NCBI RefSeq assembly: GCF_000424185.1
Contig: NZ_AUJK01000014.1
Location: forward strand, 16,472-80,471
DNA length: 64,000 bases
Reading direction: 5' to 3'
Source of the DNA: Prevotella sp. AGR2160
Lineage (GTDB): Bacteria; Bacteroidota; Bacteroidia; Bacteroidales; Bacteroidaceae
This document shows, piece by piece, positions 43,284 to 52,485 of this stretch. Each line of letters begins with the position of its first letter. Within the stretch, counting starts at the first letter, position 1. Under the pieces are notes generated by a model that was not told where the DNA came from, did not search any database, and saw nothing but the letters and a program-made list of their open reading frames with translations. The translations under genes were made by a program, and so were the position numbers.

Positions 43284-44348
43284 ATGGTAAAAGTAGCTAT
43301 TAATGGTTTCGGCCGCATCGGTCGTCTCGCATTCCGCCAGATGTTCGCAGCTCCTGGCTATGATGTTGTTGCTATCAACGACCTCACCTCTCCGAAGATG
43401 CTCGCTCAGCTTCTGAAGTATGATACCACTCACGGTGGCTATCAGGGCATTATCGGTGAGAAGCCCGTTCATACAGTTTCTTTCAACGATACTCCGTTCA
43501 CAGAGAATGGTAAGGAAGCTGCTGGTTACATCGAGGTAGACGGCAAGAAGATCACGATCTACAAGGAGAAGGATGCTGCCAACCTGCCTTGGGGCGCTCT
43601 CGATATCGACGTTGTTCTCGAGTGCACTGGTTTCTATACCTCTAAGGATAAGAGTATGGCTCACATCAAGGCTGGTGCTAAGAAGGTTGTTATCTCTGCT
43701 CCTGCAGGCAACGACCTGAAGACCATCGTCTTCAACGTGAACAACCAGACACTGACCAAGGACGATCAGATCATCAGCGCTGCTTCCTGCACCACGAACT
43801 GCCTCGCTCCTATGGCAAAGGCTCTGAACGATAAGTATCCTATCCAGGCTGGTATCATGCAGACCATCCACGCTTACACGGGTGATCAGATGATCCTCGA
43901 CGGTCCTCAGCGTAAGGGTAACCTCCGTCGTAGCCGTGCCGGTGCTTGCAACATCACTCCGGCTTCCTCTGGCGCTGCCAAGGCTATCGGTCTCGTTCTT
44001 CCCGAACTGAACGGTAAGCTGATCGGTGCTGCTCAGCGTGTTCCTGTACCCGATGGTTCTACCACTCTGCTCTATGCTGTTGTCAAGGGTAAGGACGTTA
44101 CCGTAGAGAGCGTCAACGCTGCTATGAAGGCTGAGGCTAACGAGAGCTTCGGTTACAACGACGAGGAGATCGTTTCTTCTGATATCCTCGGCATGCGTTA
44201 CGGTTCTCTCTTCGACGCTACGCAGACGATGGTTGTCAAGCTCGACGACGATACTTATGAGGTACAGGTTGTTTCTTGGTATGATAACGAGAACTCCTAC
44301 ACTTCTCAGATGGTTCGTACCATCAAGTACTTCGCAGAGCTGAAGTAA
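43284..44348 (+). CDS. gap: Glyceraldehyde-3-phosphate dehydrogenase, type I
   Basis: A 354-aa GAPDH. NAD-binding start [40 protein letters not shown], then active-site [17 protein letters not shown] (catalytic Cys), [20 protein letters not shown] (phosphate sites), [19 protein letters not shown] and the end [20 protein letters not shown]. It is somewhat longer than the usual ~335 aa. Codons are strongly biased towards T/C-ending forms (GCT, GTT), as expected for a highly expressed glycolytic gene. Own promoter and terminator. Confidence 0.98.
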   Translation: MVKVAINGFGRIGRLAFRQMFAAPGYDVVAINDLTSPKMLAQLLKYDTTHGGYQGIIGEKPVHTVSFNDTPFTENGKEAAGYIEVDGKKITIYKEKDAANLPWGALDIDVVLECTGFYTSKDKSMAHIKAGAKKVVISAPAGNDLKTIVFNVNNQTLTKDDQIISAASCTTNCLAPMAKALNDKYPIQAGIMQTIHAYTGDQMILDGPQRKGNLRRSRAGACNITPASSGAAKAIGLVLPELNGKLIGAAQRVPVPDGSTTLLYAVVKGKDVTVESVNAAMKAEANESFGYNDEEIVSSDILGMRYGSLFDATQTMVVKLDDDTYEVQVVSWYDNENSYTSQMVRTIKYFAELK

Positions 44349-44386
44349 TACACTTTAGACACATTATTTATCAAGATATATGTGGG

Positions 44387-44417
44387 GCCGTCCGGATGCG
44401 TTCTGGACGGCTTTTTT
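44387..44417 (+). terminator. gap terminator
   Basis: GCCGTCC (44387-44393) / GGACGGC (44405-44411), 11-nt loop, six T (44412-44417). Confidence 0.88.
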
Positions 44418-44447
44418 AGTTTGATGGCTTTTACCTAACACTTTTTT

Positions 44448-45386
44448 ATGAAGAAACTACTGACGATATTAGGCCCTACAGCTTCGGGGAAGACCGATCT
44501 TGCGGCGCATGTGGCTGATCGGTTGCATGGCGAGATCCTTTCCGGTGATTCCCGGCAAGTATACCGTGGTATGGATATCGGTACGGGAAAGGATTTGGAG
44601 GATTATGTTGTTGACGGTCATCAGATTCCTTATCACCTCATTGATATCTGTGATCCCGGTACGAAGTATAACCTCTTTCAATATCAGGAGGATTTCCTCA
44701 AGGCTTACGAGGATATTCAGCGTCGTGACGTACAGCCGATCCTCTGTGGCGGAACGGGACTATATATCGAGAGTGTGCTGCGTGGGTATCACCTCTCTCC
44801 CGTGCCACAGAATGAAGAGTTGCGCTCTCAGTTGGAGGGAAAGAGTCTGGAGGAATTGACGGCCTTGTTGCAGTCATTGAAGGAGAAGACTGGTAGCGTG
44901 ATGCATAATACCACAGATATCGATACGCCACAGCGGGCTATTCGGGCCATTGAGATTGAGACTTATAATCTGGAACATCCTACGGAAAACCGTCCGTTTC
45001 CGCCCATTGATAGTGTTGTCATTGGCGTGAATATCGACCGTGACCTGCGGAGGCAGAAGATTACTGACCGTTTGAAGAAACGCCTCGAAGGCGGTATGGT
45101 CGATGAGATCCGTGGGCTTCTGGACCGTGGCATACCGGCGGAGAATCTCATTTATTATGGACTGGAATATAAGTATGTCACGGAGTATGCCATTGGCCGA
45201 CTCACTTATGACGAGATGTTCCGTCAGTTGGAGATTGCCATTCATCAGTTTGCCAAGCGACAGATGACATGGTTTCGTGGTATGGAACGTCGTGGCACGA
45301 CGATCCATTGGATAGAAGCCACCTGGCCGATGGAACAGAAAGTCGCTGCATGCTGTGAGCTGTTGGAGAAGACAGAAGAAAGATAG
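44448..45386 (+). CDS. miaA: tRNA dimethylallyltransferase MiaA
   Basis: A 312-aa MiaA. P-loop ILGPTASGKTDLAAHVADRL, DSRQVYRGMDIGTGK, PYHLIDICDP, FQYQEDFLKAY, PILCGGTGLYIESVLRGY, and C-terminal YYGLEYKYVTEYAIGRLTYD and FAKRQMTWFRG. Adds a dimethylallyl group to A37 of tRNAs reading UNN codons. The product has normal length. It starts 30 bp after the gap terminator and ends 40 bp before the GH127 gene, which begins after a repeated 22-nt motif. Confidence 0.97.
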   Translation: MKKLLTILGPTASGKTDLAAHVADRLHGEILSGDSRQVYRGMDIGTGKDLEDYVVDGHQIPYHLIDICDPGTKYNLFQYQEDFLKAYEDIQRRDVQPILCGGTGLYIESVLRGYHLSPVPQNEELRSQLEGKSLEELTALLQSLKEKTGSVMHNTTDIDTPQRAIRAIEIETYNLEHPTENRPFPPIDSVVIGVNIDRDLRRQKITDRLKKRLEGGMVDEIRGLLDRGIPAENLIYYGLEYKYVTEYAIGRLTYDEMFRQLEIAIHQFAKRQMTWFRGMERRGTTIHWIEATWPMEQKVAACCELLEKTEER

Positions 45387-45392
45387 AATAAT

Positions 45393-45414
45393 AAGACAGA
45401 GTAACAGATTTTAC
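45393..45414. repeat. 22-nt direct repeat, left copy (before GH127)
   Basis: AAGACAGAGTAACAGATTTT plus AC; identical to 47543-47564 after the gene. An imperfect third copy lies near 47496-47512. Confidence 0.85.
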
Positions 45415-45426
45415 TAAACTAATCGT

Positions 45427-47490
45427 ATGAAACAAATCTTACTGACTTTGTGTGCTGCCGTTATGCCGGTGATGTTGCCAGCGGCACAGAAAACGGGTAA
45501 CGGCTATCCGTTTACCCAGGTACCCTTCACGGCTGTAAAGGTTATGCCGCATACTTTCTGGGGTAATCGTTTGGACGCCGTGCGCCGCGTGACCGTTCCT
45601 CTTGCCTTGAGCAAGTGCAAGAGCGAGCACCGATATGAGAATTTTACGATGGCTGCCTATACGCTGCGCCATCCGAACCATGCAGGCCTTGACACGCCGA
45701 AATGGGATGTGGGAAAATTCATGGGCTTCCCCTTTGATGATACCGATGTCTATAAGACCATCGAAGGTGCCAGTTATCTGTTACAGACCTATCCTGACAA
45801 GAAACTCAAGACATATATCGACTCTGTGCTGACTGTTGTCGGTGCTGCCCAAGAGCCTGACGGCTATCTCTATACGGCCCGCACGATCAATCCCAAGCAT
45901 CCCCATCCGTGGTCCGGCCTTACACGCTGGTCGCAGGAAGAAGTACTCAGTCATGAACTCTATAATCTCGGACATATGGTGGATGCTGCCTGCGCCCATT
46001 ATCAGGCTACGGGATCTACGAAGTTCCTGAATATCGCCCGCCGCTATGCCGACTGCGTGATCAAAGAGGTCGGCCCTCATGATGGTCAGGCCACTGTTGT
46101 CCCCGGTCATCAGATTGCCGAGATGGCCTTGGCGCGTCTGTATGTCCTTACCGGTGATCATCGCTATCTTGACGAGGCCAAATATCTCCTTGATGAGCGT
46201 GGCAAGACGAAGATCCGTAACATCTACACCCAAAGTGACCGGCCGGTAACAGAACAGACGGAGGCTGAGGGTCATGCTGTCCGTGCCGGGTACATGTATT
46301 CGGGAATGGCAGATGTGGCGGCGCTGACGGGCGACTCAGCCTATATCAAGGCCATTGATCAGATCACGGAGAATATTATCTCCAAGAAATATTATCTCAC
46401 GGGAGGTGTCGGAGCGCGTCACGAGGGTGAGGCTTTCGGAGACAACTACGAACTACCGAACCTAACGGCGTATAATGAGACGTGTGCGGCCATCTCTATG
46501 GTCTACCTCTTCCAACGTATGTTCCTTCTGCATGGTGACGGTAAATATATCGACTGTCTGGAGCGTACCTTATATAATGGTGTTATCTCCGGCATGAGTG
46601 TTGATGGTGGCCGGTTTTTCTATCCAAATCCGTTATCCAGTGACGGAAAGTATGCTTTCAATGCCGACGGAACAACGACGCGTCAACCGTGGTTTGGCTG
46701 TGCCTGTTGTCCGAGTAATCTCTGCCGTTTTATCCCTTCCCTGCCTGGTTATCTCTATGCTGTGAGGGATAAGGATATCTATGTCAACCTTTTTGCCGCC
46801 AGTAAGGCAACCGTGAATGTTGACGGGAAGCCGGTGGAGATCGAACAGCGTACGAACTATCCGTGGGATGGAAGCATTTCTATCCGTATCACGAAAGCTC
46901 CCGTGAAAGATGCCGGTTTGCTGATCCGTATCCCCGGTTGGGTGCGTGGCGATGTCGTGCCGAGTGACCTCTATCATTTCGCCACCGATGAGAAGACGAC
47001 TTATCGTGTGATGATCAATGGGCGTGATATTTCTGCCACACCACTGATGAAAGGCTATCTCCGTATTCCTTCTATAAAGAAAGGTGATGAGATTCGTGTG
47101 TCTTTAGATATGCTACCCCGTACGGTTGAGGCTAACGCAGCGGTGAAGGCCGACCGTGGCTGTGTTGCCGTGGAGCGTGGTCCCCTCGTATATTGTGCGG
47201 AAGAATGGGACAATAAGGGTGCCGATGTCTTGTCAACCTTCCTCTCGCCGTCTGCTTCTTTTACCGTCATCCCTCATGATACGATACAGAACACGGAGGC
47301 CAGTGGGTCTTTCACGGTGACGGCACTCTCAGCTCCGGCGCAGAGTCTCTCGCAGGCGGCAGACGGGACCTTAAGTGTTCGTCCCTTAACGCTCAAGTTG
47401 ATTCCTTATTATGCCTGGAACCATCGTGGAGCAGCGAGGATGAACGTTTGGTTCCCCAACAGAATAGACAAATTCTGTGGTGAGAGATAA
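45427..47490 (+). CDS. Glycoside hydrolase family 127 (beta-L-arabinofuranosidase type)
   Basis: A 687-aa secreted enzyme with signal peptide (AVMPVMLPAAQK). GH127/DUF1680 landmarks: VKVMPHTFWGNRLDAVRRV at the start of the (alpha/alpha)6 barrel, YENFTMAAYTLRH, DTDVYKTIEGASYLL, QEPDGYLYTAR, GHQIAEMALARLY, YLTGGVGARHEGEAFGDNYE, NETCAAISMVYLFQRMF (the catalytic Glu region) and FGCACCPSNLCRF, which carries the Cys pair that acts as nucleophile in characterised members. The C-terminal beta domain follows (YAVRDKDIYVNLFAAS). Likely releases beta-L-arabinofuranose from plant arabinans or glycoproteins. It stands alone, flanked by a 22-nt direct repeat, rather than in a PUL. Confidence 0.92.
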   Translation: MKQILLTLCAAVMPVMLPAAQKTGNGYPFTQVPFTAVKVMPHTFWGNRLDAVRRVTVPLALSKCKSEHRYENFTMAAYTLRHPNHAGLDTPKWDVGKFMGFPFDDTDVYKTIEGASYLLQTYPDKKLKTYIDSVLTVVGAAQEPDGYLYTARTINPKHPHPWSGLTRWSQEEVLSHELYNLGHMVDAACAHYQATGSTKFLNIARRYADCVIKEVGPHDGQATVVPGHQIAEMALARLYVLTGDHRYLDEAKYLLDERGKTKIRNIYTQSDRPVTEQTEAEGHAVRAGYMYSGMADVAALTGDSAYIKAIDQITENIISKKYYLTGGVGARHEGEAFGDNYELPNLTAYNETCAAISMVYLFQRMFLLHGDGKYIDCLERTLYNGVISGMSVDGGRFFYPNPLSSDGKYAFNADGTTTRQPWFGCACCPSNLCRFIPSLPGYLYAVRDKDIYVNLFAASKATVNVDGKPVEIEQRTNYPWDGSISIRITKAPVKDAGLLIRIPGWVRGDVVPSDLYHFATDEKTTYRVMINGRDISATPLMKGYLRIPSIKKGDEIRVSLDMLPRTVEANAAVKADRGCVAVERGPLVYCAEEWDNKGADVLSTFLSPSASFTVIPHDTIQNTEASGSFTVTALSAPAQSLSQAADGTLSVRPLTLKLIPYYAWNHRGAARMNVWFPNRIDKFCGER

Positions 47491-47541
47491 GATAAAAGAC
47501 AGAATAACAGATAAAACAAAAAGACAGTTATAACTAAAACA

Positions 47542-47603
47542 AAAGACAGAGTAACAGATTTTACATATACTGCAGTGTATGTTTTATCTGTTACTCTGTC
47601 TTT
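47542..47603 (+). terminator. Terminator-like long hairpin after GH127
   Basis: 18-bp perfect arms AAAGACAGAGTAACAGAT (47542-47559) / ATCTGTTACTCTGTCTTT (47586-47603), with an inner palindromic loop containing CTGCAG. The left arm contains the right copy of the 22-nt direct repeat (47543-47564). Confidence 0.75.
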
Positions 47604-47626
47604 ATTATTTGTCCAGTGTGTTGCGG

Positions 47627-47675
47627 AACATGATAAATCAAGTCCCTACCGGATCATGATGAATCATGTCCCTAC
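47627..47675. repeat. Interspersed palindromic repeat, copies 3 and 4
   Basis: Two units in tandem: AACATGATAAATCAAGTCCC-type (47627-47649, degenerate) and ATCATGATGAATCATGTCCC-type (47653-47675). The TAG stop codon of the minus-strand GH57 gene (47672-47674) is formed by the CCCTAC end of the second unit. Confidence 0.85.
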
Positions 47676-49018
47676 GCCTTTTTCAGTTCGTCGAGCTCGG
47701 CATGGAGTTTCTCGTTGGCTTTCTCCACCTTTTCGAGTTTTGACTCCAGGCGACTGATCTCTTTATCCTTCACGGCGAGTTCCTCATCCTGATTACGGTT
47801 GAGGGTGAGCATCTGTTCGAGTTGTTCGTTGTCAAGATCAGGATAGAGGGCGTTGACGCGCTGGATGAAGTCACCAAGGATATTCATGTAGTTGGTGAAG
47901 GCGTCGAAGGGACTGCTGTAGATGCCACGGTCGAGACCGACATGGCTTGGCTTCGTTGTCATGAAGCGGAAGTTGTTGCTGGCCTGCAGATAATCCCAGT
48001 CTTGCGTGATCATCGGGTTATTGGCGATGCGCACACGTTCAGCGACACTATAAAGTTTGTTGAACGCCTCGCGCTGCATGGGATTGCCGAGCCAGGAAGA
48101 GATGTCCCTTTCCTCATCGACCCAACTGAGGGTATCGGGGACATTGAGTTCACCAACGCTCTTCGTATCCTTGAAGATCTCTTCGGGTGTGGCGAAGCCG
48201 ATGTTGCCATTGTGCTGTGCGCAGAGGGGCAGGGCCTTGAGGAATTCCAGGATGTTACTGGAGAGCGGCTGTGCGATGCCGAGGGCCGAGAGCTCCATGA
48301 AGATATTGATGACCTTCTCGTCCTCGGGAAGGGCCGCAATCTCATTGATATAGTTGTCGGCGAAGAGGGGATAGCCGTCCCAGTCGCGGTTGTTGAAGCG
48401 CAGGGAGATATCATCACTGAGTTTGATGTCACGGAGCAGGAGTTTGAGCTTCGGGTTCAGGGCACAGTGATAGACATAATGCGGTGACTTCCATCCCAGC
48501 ACATGTTTGGCACCCTCGGTGAGCATCCCCTTGAATCCCATGTCGGCGGCCATCATGCCGATGTCGTCACTGTAGATCAGGGAGGAGTTACGGAGGACGG
48601 TAGGCCGTTTGCCGAAGCGTTCCTCCATCATATCCATTTGTTTCTTCACATCAGCCTTGAAAGCCTCGGCATTGGCCAGGGAGGAGAGTCCGTGACTATA
48701 TGGTTCTGCGAGGAATTCCACGCATCCCGTCTTGGCCAGTTCATCGAGCTTATCGAGGACCTGTGGGGCATGGAGCTCGAGCTGTTCAAAACCGACGCCG
48801 GAGATGGAGAAGGCAACTTTAAAGAACTTCCCGAATTTCCCGATCATCTCCTGGATAGCCTCCAAGGCAGGCATATAGCTGTTGGCGGCGATATAGTTGA
48901 TGGTTCGCTCGTTCTCGAAGTCATCATAGTAGTAGTGGTCCGTACCGATATCGAAGAAGCGGTAACGTTTGAGATGCGTAATCTGATGTATCTCGAAATA
49001 TAAGCAAATACGTTTCAT
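47672..49018 (-). CDS. Glycoside hydrolase family 57 alpha-amylase-like protein
   Basis: A 448-aa cytoplasmic protein from the ATG at 49018 (an ATG four codons upstream at 49030 is possible). GH57 features: N-terminal ICLYFEIHQITHLKRYRF, FSISGVGFEQLE, EFLAEPYSHGLSSLA (conserved region with catalytic Glu in the family), VLRNSSLIYSDDIG and the GFKGMLTEGAKHVLG segment; the second acidic region is WDGYPLFADNYINE. The last ~60 residues form a coiled coil (DKEISRLESKLEKVEKANEK). Acts on glycogen or other alpha-glucans. Last gene of the operon GH133-GT4-GH57. Its stop lies in an interspersed repeat. Confidence 0.9.
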   Translation of the reverse strand: MKRICLYFEIHQITHLKRYRFFDIGTDHYYYDDFENERTINYIAANSYMPALEAIQEMIGKFGKFFKVAFSISGVGFEQLELHAPQVLDKLDELAKTGCVEFLAEPYSHGLSSLANAEAFKADVKKQMDMMEERFGKRPTVLRNSSLIYSDDIGMMAADMGFKGMLTEGAKHVLGWKSPHYVYHCALNPKLKLLLRDIKLSDDISLRFNNRDWDGYPLFADNYINEIAALPEDEKVINIFMELSALGIAQPLSSNILEFLKALPLCAQHNGNIGFATPEEIFKDTKSVGELNVPDTLSWVDEERDISSWLGNPMQREAFNKLYSVAERVRIANNPMITQDWDYLQASNNFRFMTTKPSHVGLDRGIYSSPFDAFTNYMNILGDFIQRVNALYPDLDNEQLEQMLTLNRNQDEELAVKDKEISRLESKLEKVEKANEKLHAELDELKKA

Positions 49019-49046
49019 ATTATTGTTCATCTTAGTGAGTTAATAG

Positions 49047-50315
49047 TTATTTCCAATGGAGTGTACGGAGATAGAGTTCCCGGATCCAGGCGCCGACTTT
49101 ATCCCAGGTGATCTGTGCCACCTCTTTCTTTCCCTCTTCGGAGAGATAATGAAAGAGGCTCTCGTTGTTACAGATGGAATAGATACTGTCGGCGAGGGCG
49201 TTGACATCCCAGTAGTCCACTTTGATACAGTTATGTAGGATTTCTCCGCAGCCACTCTGCTTGGAGATGATCGCCGGCGTGCCACACTGCATGGCTTCGA
49301 GGGGAGAGATGCCGAAAGGCTCGGAGACGGAGGGCATGACATAGACGTCACTGTCTTTGAGACATTCATACACCTGTTTGCCGCGCATGAATCCGGGGAA
49401 ATGGAATCGGTCGGCGATGCCGCGCTCTGCGGCGAGGTAGATCATCTGGTCCATCATATCGCCCGATCCTGCCATACAGAAGCGTACTTTCTTCGTACGG
49501 TGAAGGACCATATTGGCAGCTTCAACGAAATATTCCGGCCCTTTCTGCATGGTCAGACGACCGAGGAAGGTGACGATCTTCTCTTTGTTCGTGTGGTCGG
49601 GGCGTGGGATCGCCTCATTCTCCGGGCTGAGGGGATAGACGGCATTATGCACGGTGAAAACCTTCCGCGGATCCTGGTGATACTGGTTGATGACGGTCTG
49701 TCGTGTCAGTTCAGAGACACACATGATACAGTCGGCATTATCCATACCGTCTTTTTCGATGCCATAGACGGTGGGGTTGACATGTCCGCGTGAGCGGTCG
49801 TAATCGGTGGCGTGAACATGGATGCACAGCGGTTTGCCACTGACCTGTTTGGCATGGATACCGGCGGGGTAGGTCAGCCAGTCGTGGGCATGGATGATAT
49901 CGAAGTCGAACGAGCGTGCCACAACACCTGCGATGATGGAGTAGTTGTTGATCTCCTCATGGAGGTTACCGGGATAGCCACCGGCGAACTCCATACATCC
50001 GAGGTCGTTGACATGCATATAGTTGAAGTCGGCATAGATATGGTCGCGCAGCCGGTAGTAGAGTTGTGGGTCCATGAGGTTTCCGATACGCTGTTTCACA
50101 TAGTCGTAGTTGACATCGCGCCAGGCGATAGGCACACAGTTCATGGCGACGATATTGGCAAAGGTATGATCCTCATCGCCGAAGGGACGTGGCAGACAGA
50201 GGATGGTCTCGATATCTCCCTGGGCATGGAGGCCTTCAGAGATACCGAAGTTGGCGGTAGCCAGTCCGCCGTAGACATGGGGAGGATACTCCCATCCAAA
50301 CATTAAAACTTTCAT
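49047..50315 (-). CDS. Glycosyltransferase family 4, glycogen synthase-like
   Basis: A 422-aa GT-B fold transferase. N-terminal KVLMFGWEYPPHVYGGLATA (acceptor/donor loop with Gly pair), FDIIHAHDWLTYPAGI, IHVHATDYDRS, then VFTVHNAVYPL, the C-terminal donor domain VTFLGRLTMQKGPEYFVEAA, FCMAGSGDMMDQMI, FPGFMRGKQVYECL and PSVSEPFGISPLEAMQCGTP with the E-x7-E motif. No signal peptide, so cytoplasmic. In Bacteroidetes this gene usually sits with GH57 and debranching enzyme and is thought to build glycogen. ATG overlaps the upstream stop by 4 bp. Confidence 0.9.
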   Translation of the reverse strand: MKVLMFGWEYPPHVYGGLATANFGISEGLHAQGDIETILCLPRPFGDEDHTFANIVAMNCVPIAWRDVNYDYVKQRIGNLMDPQLYYRLRDHIYADFNYMHVNDLGCMEFAGGYPGNLHEEINNYSIIAGVVARSFDFDIIHAHDWLTYPAGIHAKQVSGKPLCIHVHATDYDRSRGHVNPTVYGIEKDGMDNADCIMCVSELTRQTVINQYHQDPRKVFTVHNAVYPLSPENEAIPRPDHTNKEKIVTFLGRLTMQKGPEYFVEAANMVLHRTKKVRFCMAGSGDMMDQMIYLAAERGIADRFHFPGFMRGKQVYECLKDSDVYVMPSVSEPFGISPLEAMQCGTPAIISKQSGCGEILHNCIKVDYWDVNALADSIYSICNNESLFHYLSEEGKKEVAQITWDKVGAWIRELYLRTLHWK

Positions 50316-52285
50316 GCGTGTTCCTCCTTCGGTTTAGTTAATTGAATCTTGTATTGTTCCAGAAGTTCACTGGCCCTTAGAATCTCCCCCACATTAGCGG
50401 CGAAGCTGATGGCGCCGCGTCCTTTGAAGGGTGGATTGCCGTCATAGAGTTCTGAGATGGTACCGATACAATGTTGGGTCATCTCATCTTCGAACCCTAC
50501 GAGCTGTCGCTGCAGGAAACTCAGTCGTGAGCGTTTGAAGAGTTTGAGGTTAGCCTCGATATAGAATCCGAGGAGCCACGGCCATGCCGTTCCCTGGTGA
50601 TAGGCATAGTCACGTTGGCTCTGCGGTCCGACATAGATGGGGTTGTAGCCACCGCTCTTCGGTGTCAGCGACCGCAGTCCTTTCGGTGTGAGGAGCTCTC
50701 GTGTACAGATGTCGAGGATCGTCTTTTTCTGAGAGGCGTCGAGGGGCGAATAGTCGAAGGCGCAGGGGAAGAGCATGTTCGGCCGGACATCCCATTCAGT
50801 ATAGTTGCCGTCGACATAATCGAAGAGATAGCCGTACTGATTCACGAAGGTCTTCAGGAAACTCTCTTTGGTCTTCGCCGCCATCGCGTGAAGGTGGTCT
50901 ACCGCCGCCTTGTCATGGACGGCATCAGCGAGGGCGGCAGAGAATTCGATGGCGTTATACCATAAAGCATTGAATTCAACGATATATCCGGTACGTGGGA
51001 CGACGGGGTGTCCGTTGGCGGTGGAGTTCATCCAGGTCACGGCCTTCTCTTTCCCTTCGGTGTGTAACAAGCCGTTGTCGTCGTGATGGAGATTCGGATG
51101 ATGATTCTCCTCAATAAACATCACGAGCTCTTTGACAAGATCGCCGTATTTCTCCTTACATTTCTCTAAACCGATATGTTTCGAATACTGTTGGATGGCC
51201 CAGATGGCCCACAGCGGGACATCTGGCTGCTGAACCTCCACCATCTTTCCCGTGATAGGCTCGTCCTTCATGAACTGTCGAAGGGCGCGTTCACTTGTCT
51301 TCATGACATATTCAAAATATTCCGGTTCGCCGATACTCAGCGTCAGTCCGGGAAGGGCGATAAAGGTGTCGCGTGCACGGCATTTGAACCAAGGGTATCC
51401 GGAGAGGATATAGCGGTCGTCGTTCTTCTCACGGATATGGAACTGATGGGCGGCATTGATCAGACAGTGGAAAAAGTTGTCGCGTGGGGCCCGTTCCTCC
51501 ACCTCTTTCTTGAAGAGGGCAGAGAGTCTGCGGCTTTTGATCTCTGACGTAGAGGCAGAGAATACGATGCTCTCTCCTTTTTTTATAGGCAGTTCAAAAT
51601 ATCCGGGGACATAGAGATCCTCATTGGAGGCATAGCCACGTTCCTGTTCTTTCGGGTATTCGATACCGCGATACCAGTAGGGATCAAAATGGAAGGTGGG
51701 CTTACGGGAGAACTGCATGTAGAGCTCCGGATAGCCACTATACATACAGGTCTTGATGCCATTGTCTATCTCCTGGTAGTCACGGTTGGCGGTGTTGTTC
51801 TCGTGAGTGAACTGTCGGACGCTGCGGAAAGCCAGGAAGGGATGGAAGCGCAGGGTCGTGGCACTGTGCGCATCCAGAAGGGTATAACGGATCAGGATAC
51901 GGTCCTCGTAATGCTGAAATACCACTTCCCGTTGCAGGATGACACCACCGACGCGGTAAATCGTTGTCGGCACTTTGTCGCAGTTGAACTCACGGATATA
52001 CTTATGTCCGTTCGGACTGAAGTTATCCCCTTGATACTTGTGTAGTCCCAGATTGAATATGGCACCATGCTGGATTACCGAGCAGTCGAAACTGGAGAGC
52101 AGGACGTGGTTCTCATTGTCGAGGTCAGGGACAGGGACAACGAGGAGTCCATGATACTTGCGCGTGTTACAGTCCACGATGGTGCTGCAACTGTAGGCAC
52201 CGGACCGGTTCGTCCGCAAGAGTTCTTTCGTCAACGACTCCTGAAGGTTGCTCATCAGGGCATGTTCGAATTTTAGATAACTCAT
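50312..52285 (-). CDS. Glycogen debranching enzyme (amylo-alpha-1,6-glucosidase, GH133)
   Basis: A 657-aa protein. N-terminal domain: LTKELLRTNRSGAYSCSTIV and NTRKYHGLLVVPVPDLDN, VLLSSFDCSV, FSPNGHKYIREF. C-terminal (alpha/alpha)6 GDE domain from about residue 280: YILSGYPWFKCRARDTFIAL with catalytic Asp, QPDVPLWAIWAIQQY, AVTWMNSTANGHPVVPRTGY and the end LLTPKGLRSLTPKSGGYNPI with YHQGTAWPWLLGFYIEA. It hydrolyses alpha-1,6 branches of glycogen in the cytoplasm. First gene of the three-gene glycogen operon; overlaps the GT4 gene by 4 bp. Confidence 0.93.
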   Translation of the reverse strand: MSYLKFEHALMSNLQESLTKELLRTNRSGAYSCSTIVDCNTRKYHGLLVVPVPDLDNENHVLLSSFDCSVIQHGAIFNLGLHKYQGDNFSPNGHKYIREFNCDKVPTTIYRVGGVILQREVVFQHYEDRILIRYTLLDAHSATTLRFHPFLAFRSVRQFTHENNTANRDYQEIDNGIKTCMYSGYPELYMQFSRKPTFHFDPYWYRGIEYPKEQERGYASNEDLYVPGYFELPIKKGESIVFSASTSEIKSRRLSALFKKEVEERAPRDNFFHCLINAAHQFHIREKNDDRYILSGYPWFKCRARDTFIALPGLTLSIGEPEYFEYVMKTSERALRQFMKDEPITGKMVEVQQPDVPLWAIWAIQQYSKHIGLEKCKEKYGDLVKELVMFIEENHHPNLHHDDNGLLHTEGKEKAVTWMNSTANGHPVVPRTGYIVEFNALWYNAIEFSAALADAVHDKAAVDHLHAMAAKTKESFLKTFVNQYGYLFDYVDGNYTEWDVRPNMLFPCAFDYSPLDASQKKTILDICTRELLTPKGLRSLTPKSGGYNPIYVGPQSQRDYAYHQGTAWPWLLGFYIEANLKLFKRSRLSFLQRQLVGFEDEMTQHCIGTISELYDGNPPFKGRGAISFAANVGEILRASELLEQYKIQLTKPKEEHA

Positions 52286-52451
52286 AGACTTATGATTGTA
52301 GGTTTATTGTATTGCTGATTTCTATCGTCAAAGGTACGATTTTTTTTTGATTCGGACTTCTTTTTCTCGTTTTTTTTTTCGTTTATCTTCTTTTTTTGTG
52401 TTCTATAATATAATTTTTGTCAAATCCTTTTCTTTTTCTCTCTTTTTTCAG

Positions 52452-52459
52452 TAATTTTG
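52452..52459 (+). promoter_or_regulatory. -7 box of the Crp/Fnr regulator gene
   Basis: TAATTTTG, 26 nt before the ATG at 52486. The 52286-52451 interval is very T-rich with no gene. Confidence 0.5.
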
Positions 52460-52485
52460 CGGAAAACACAAGCGGAGGTTTCAGG

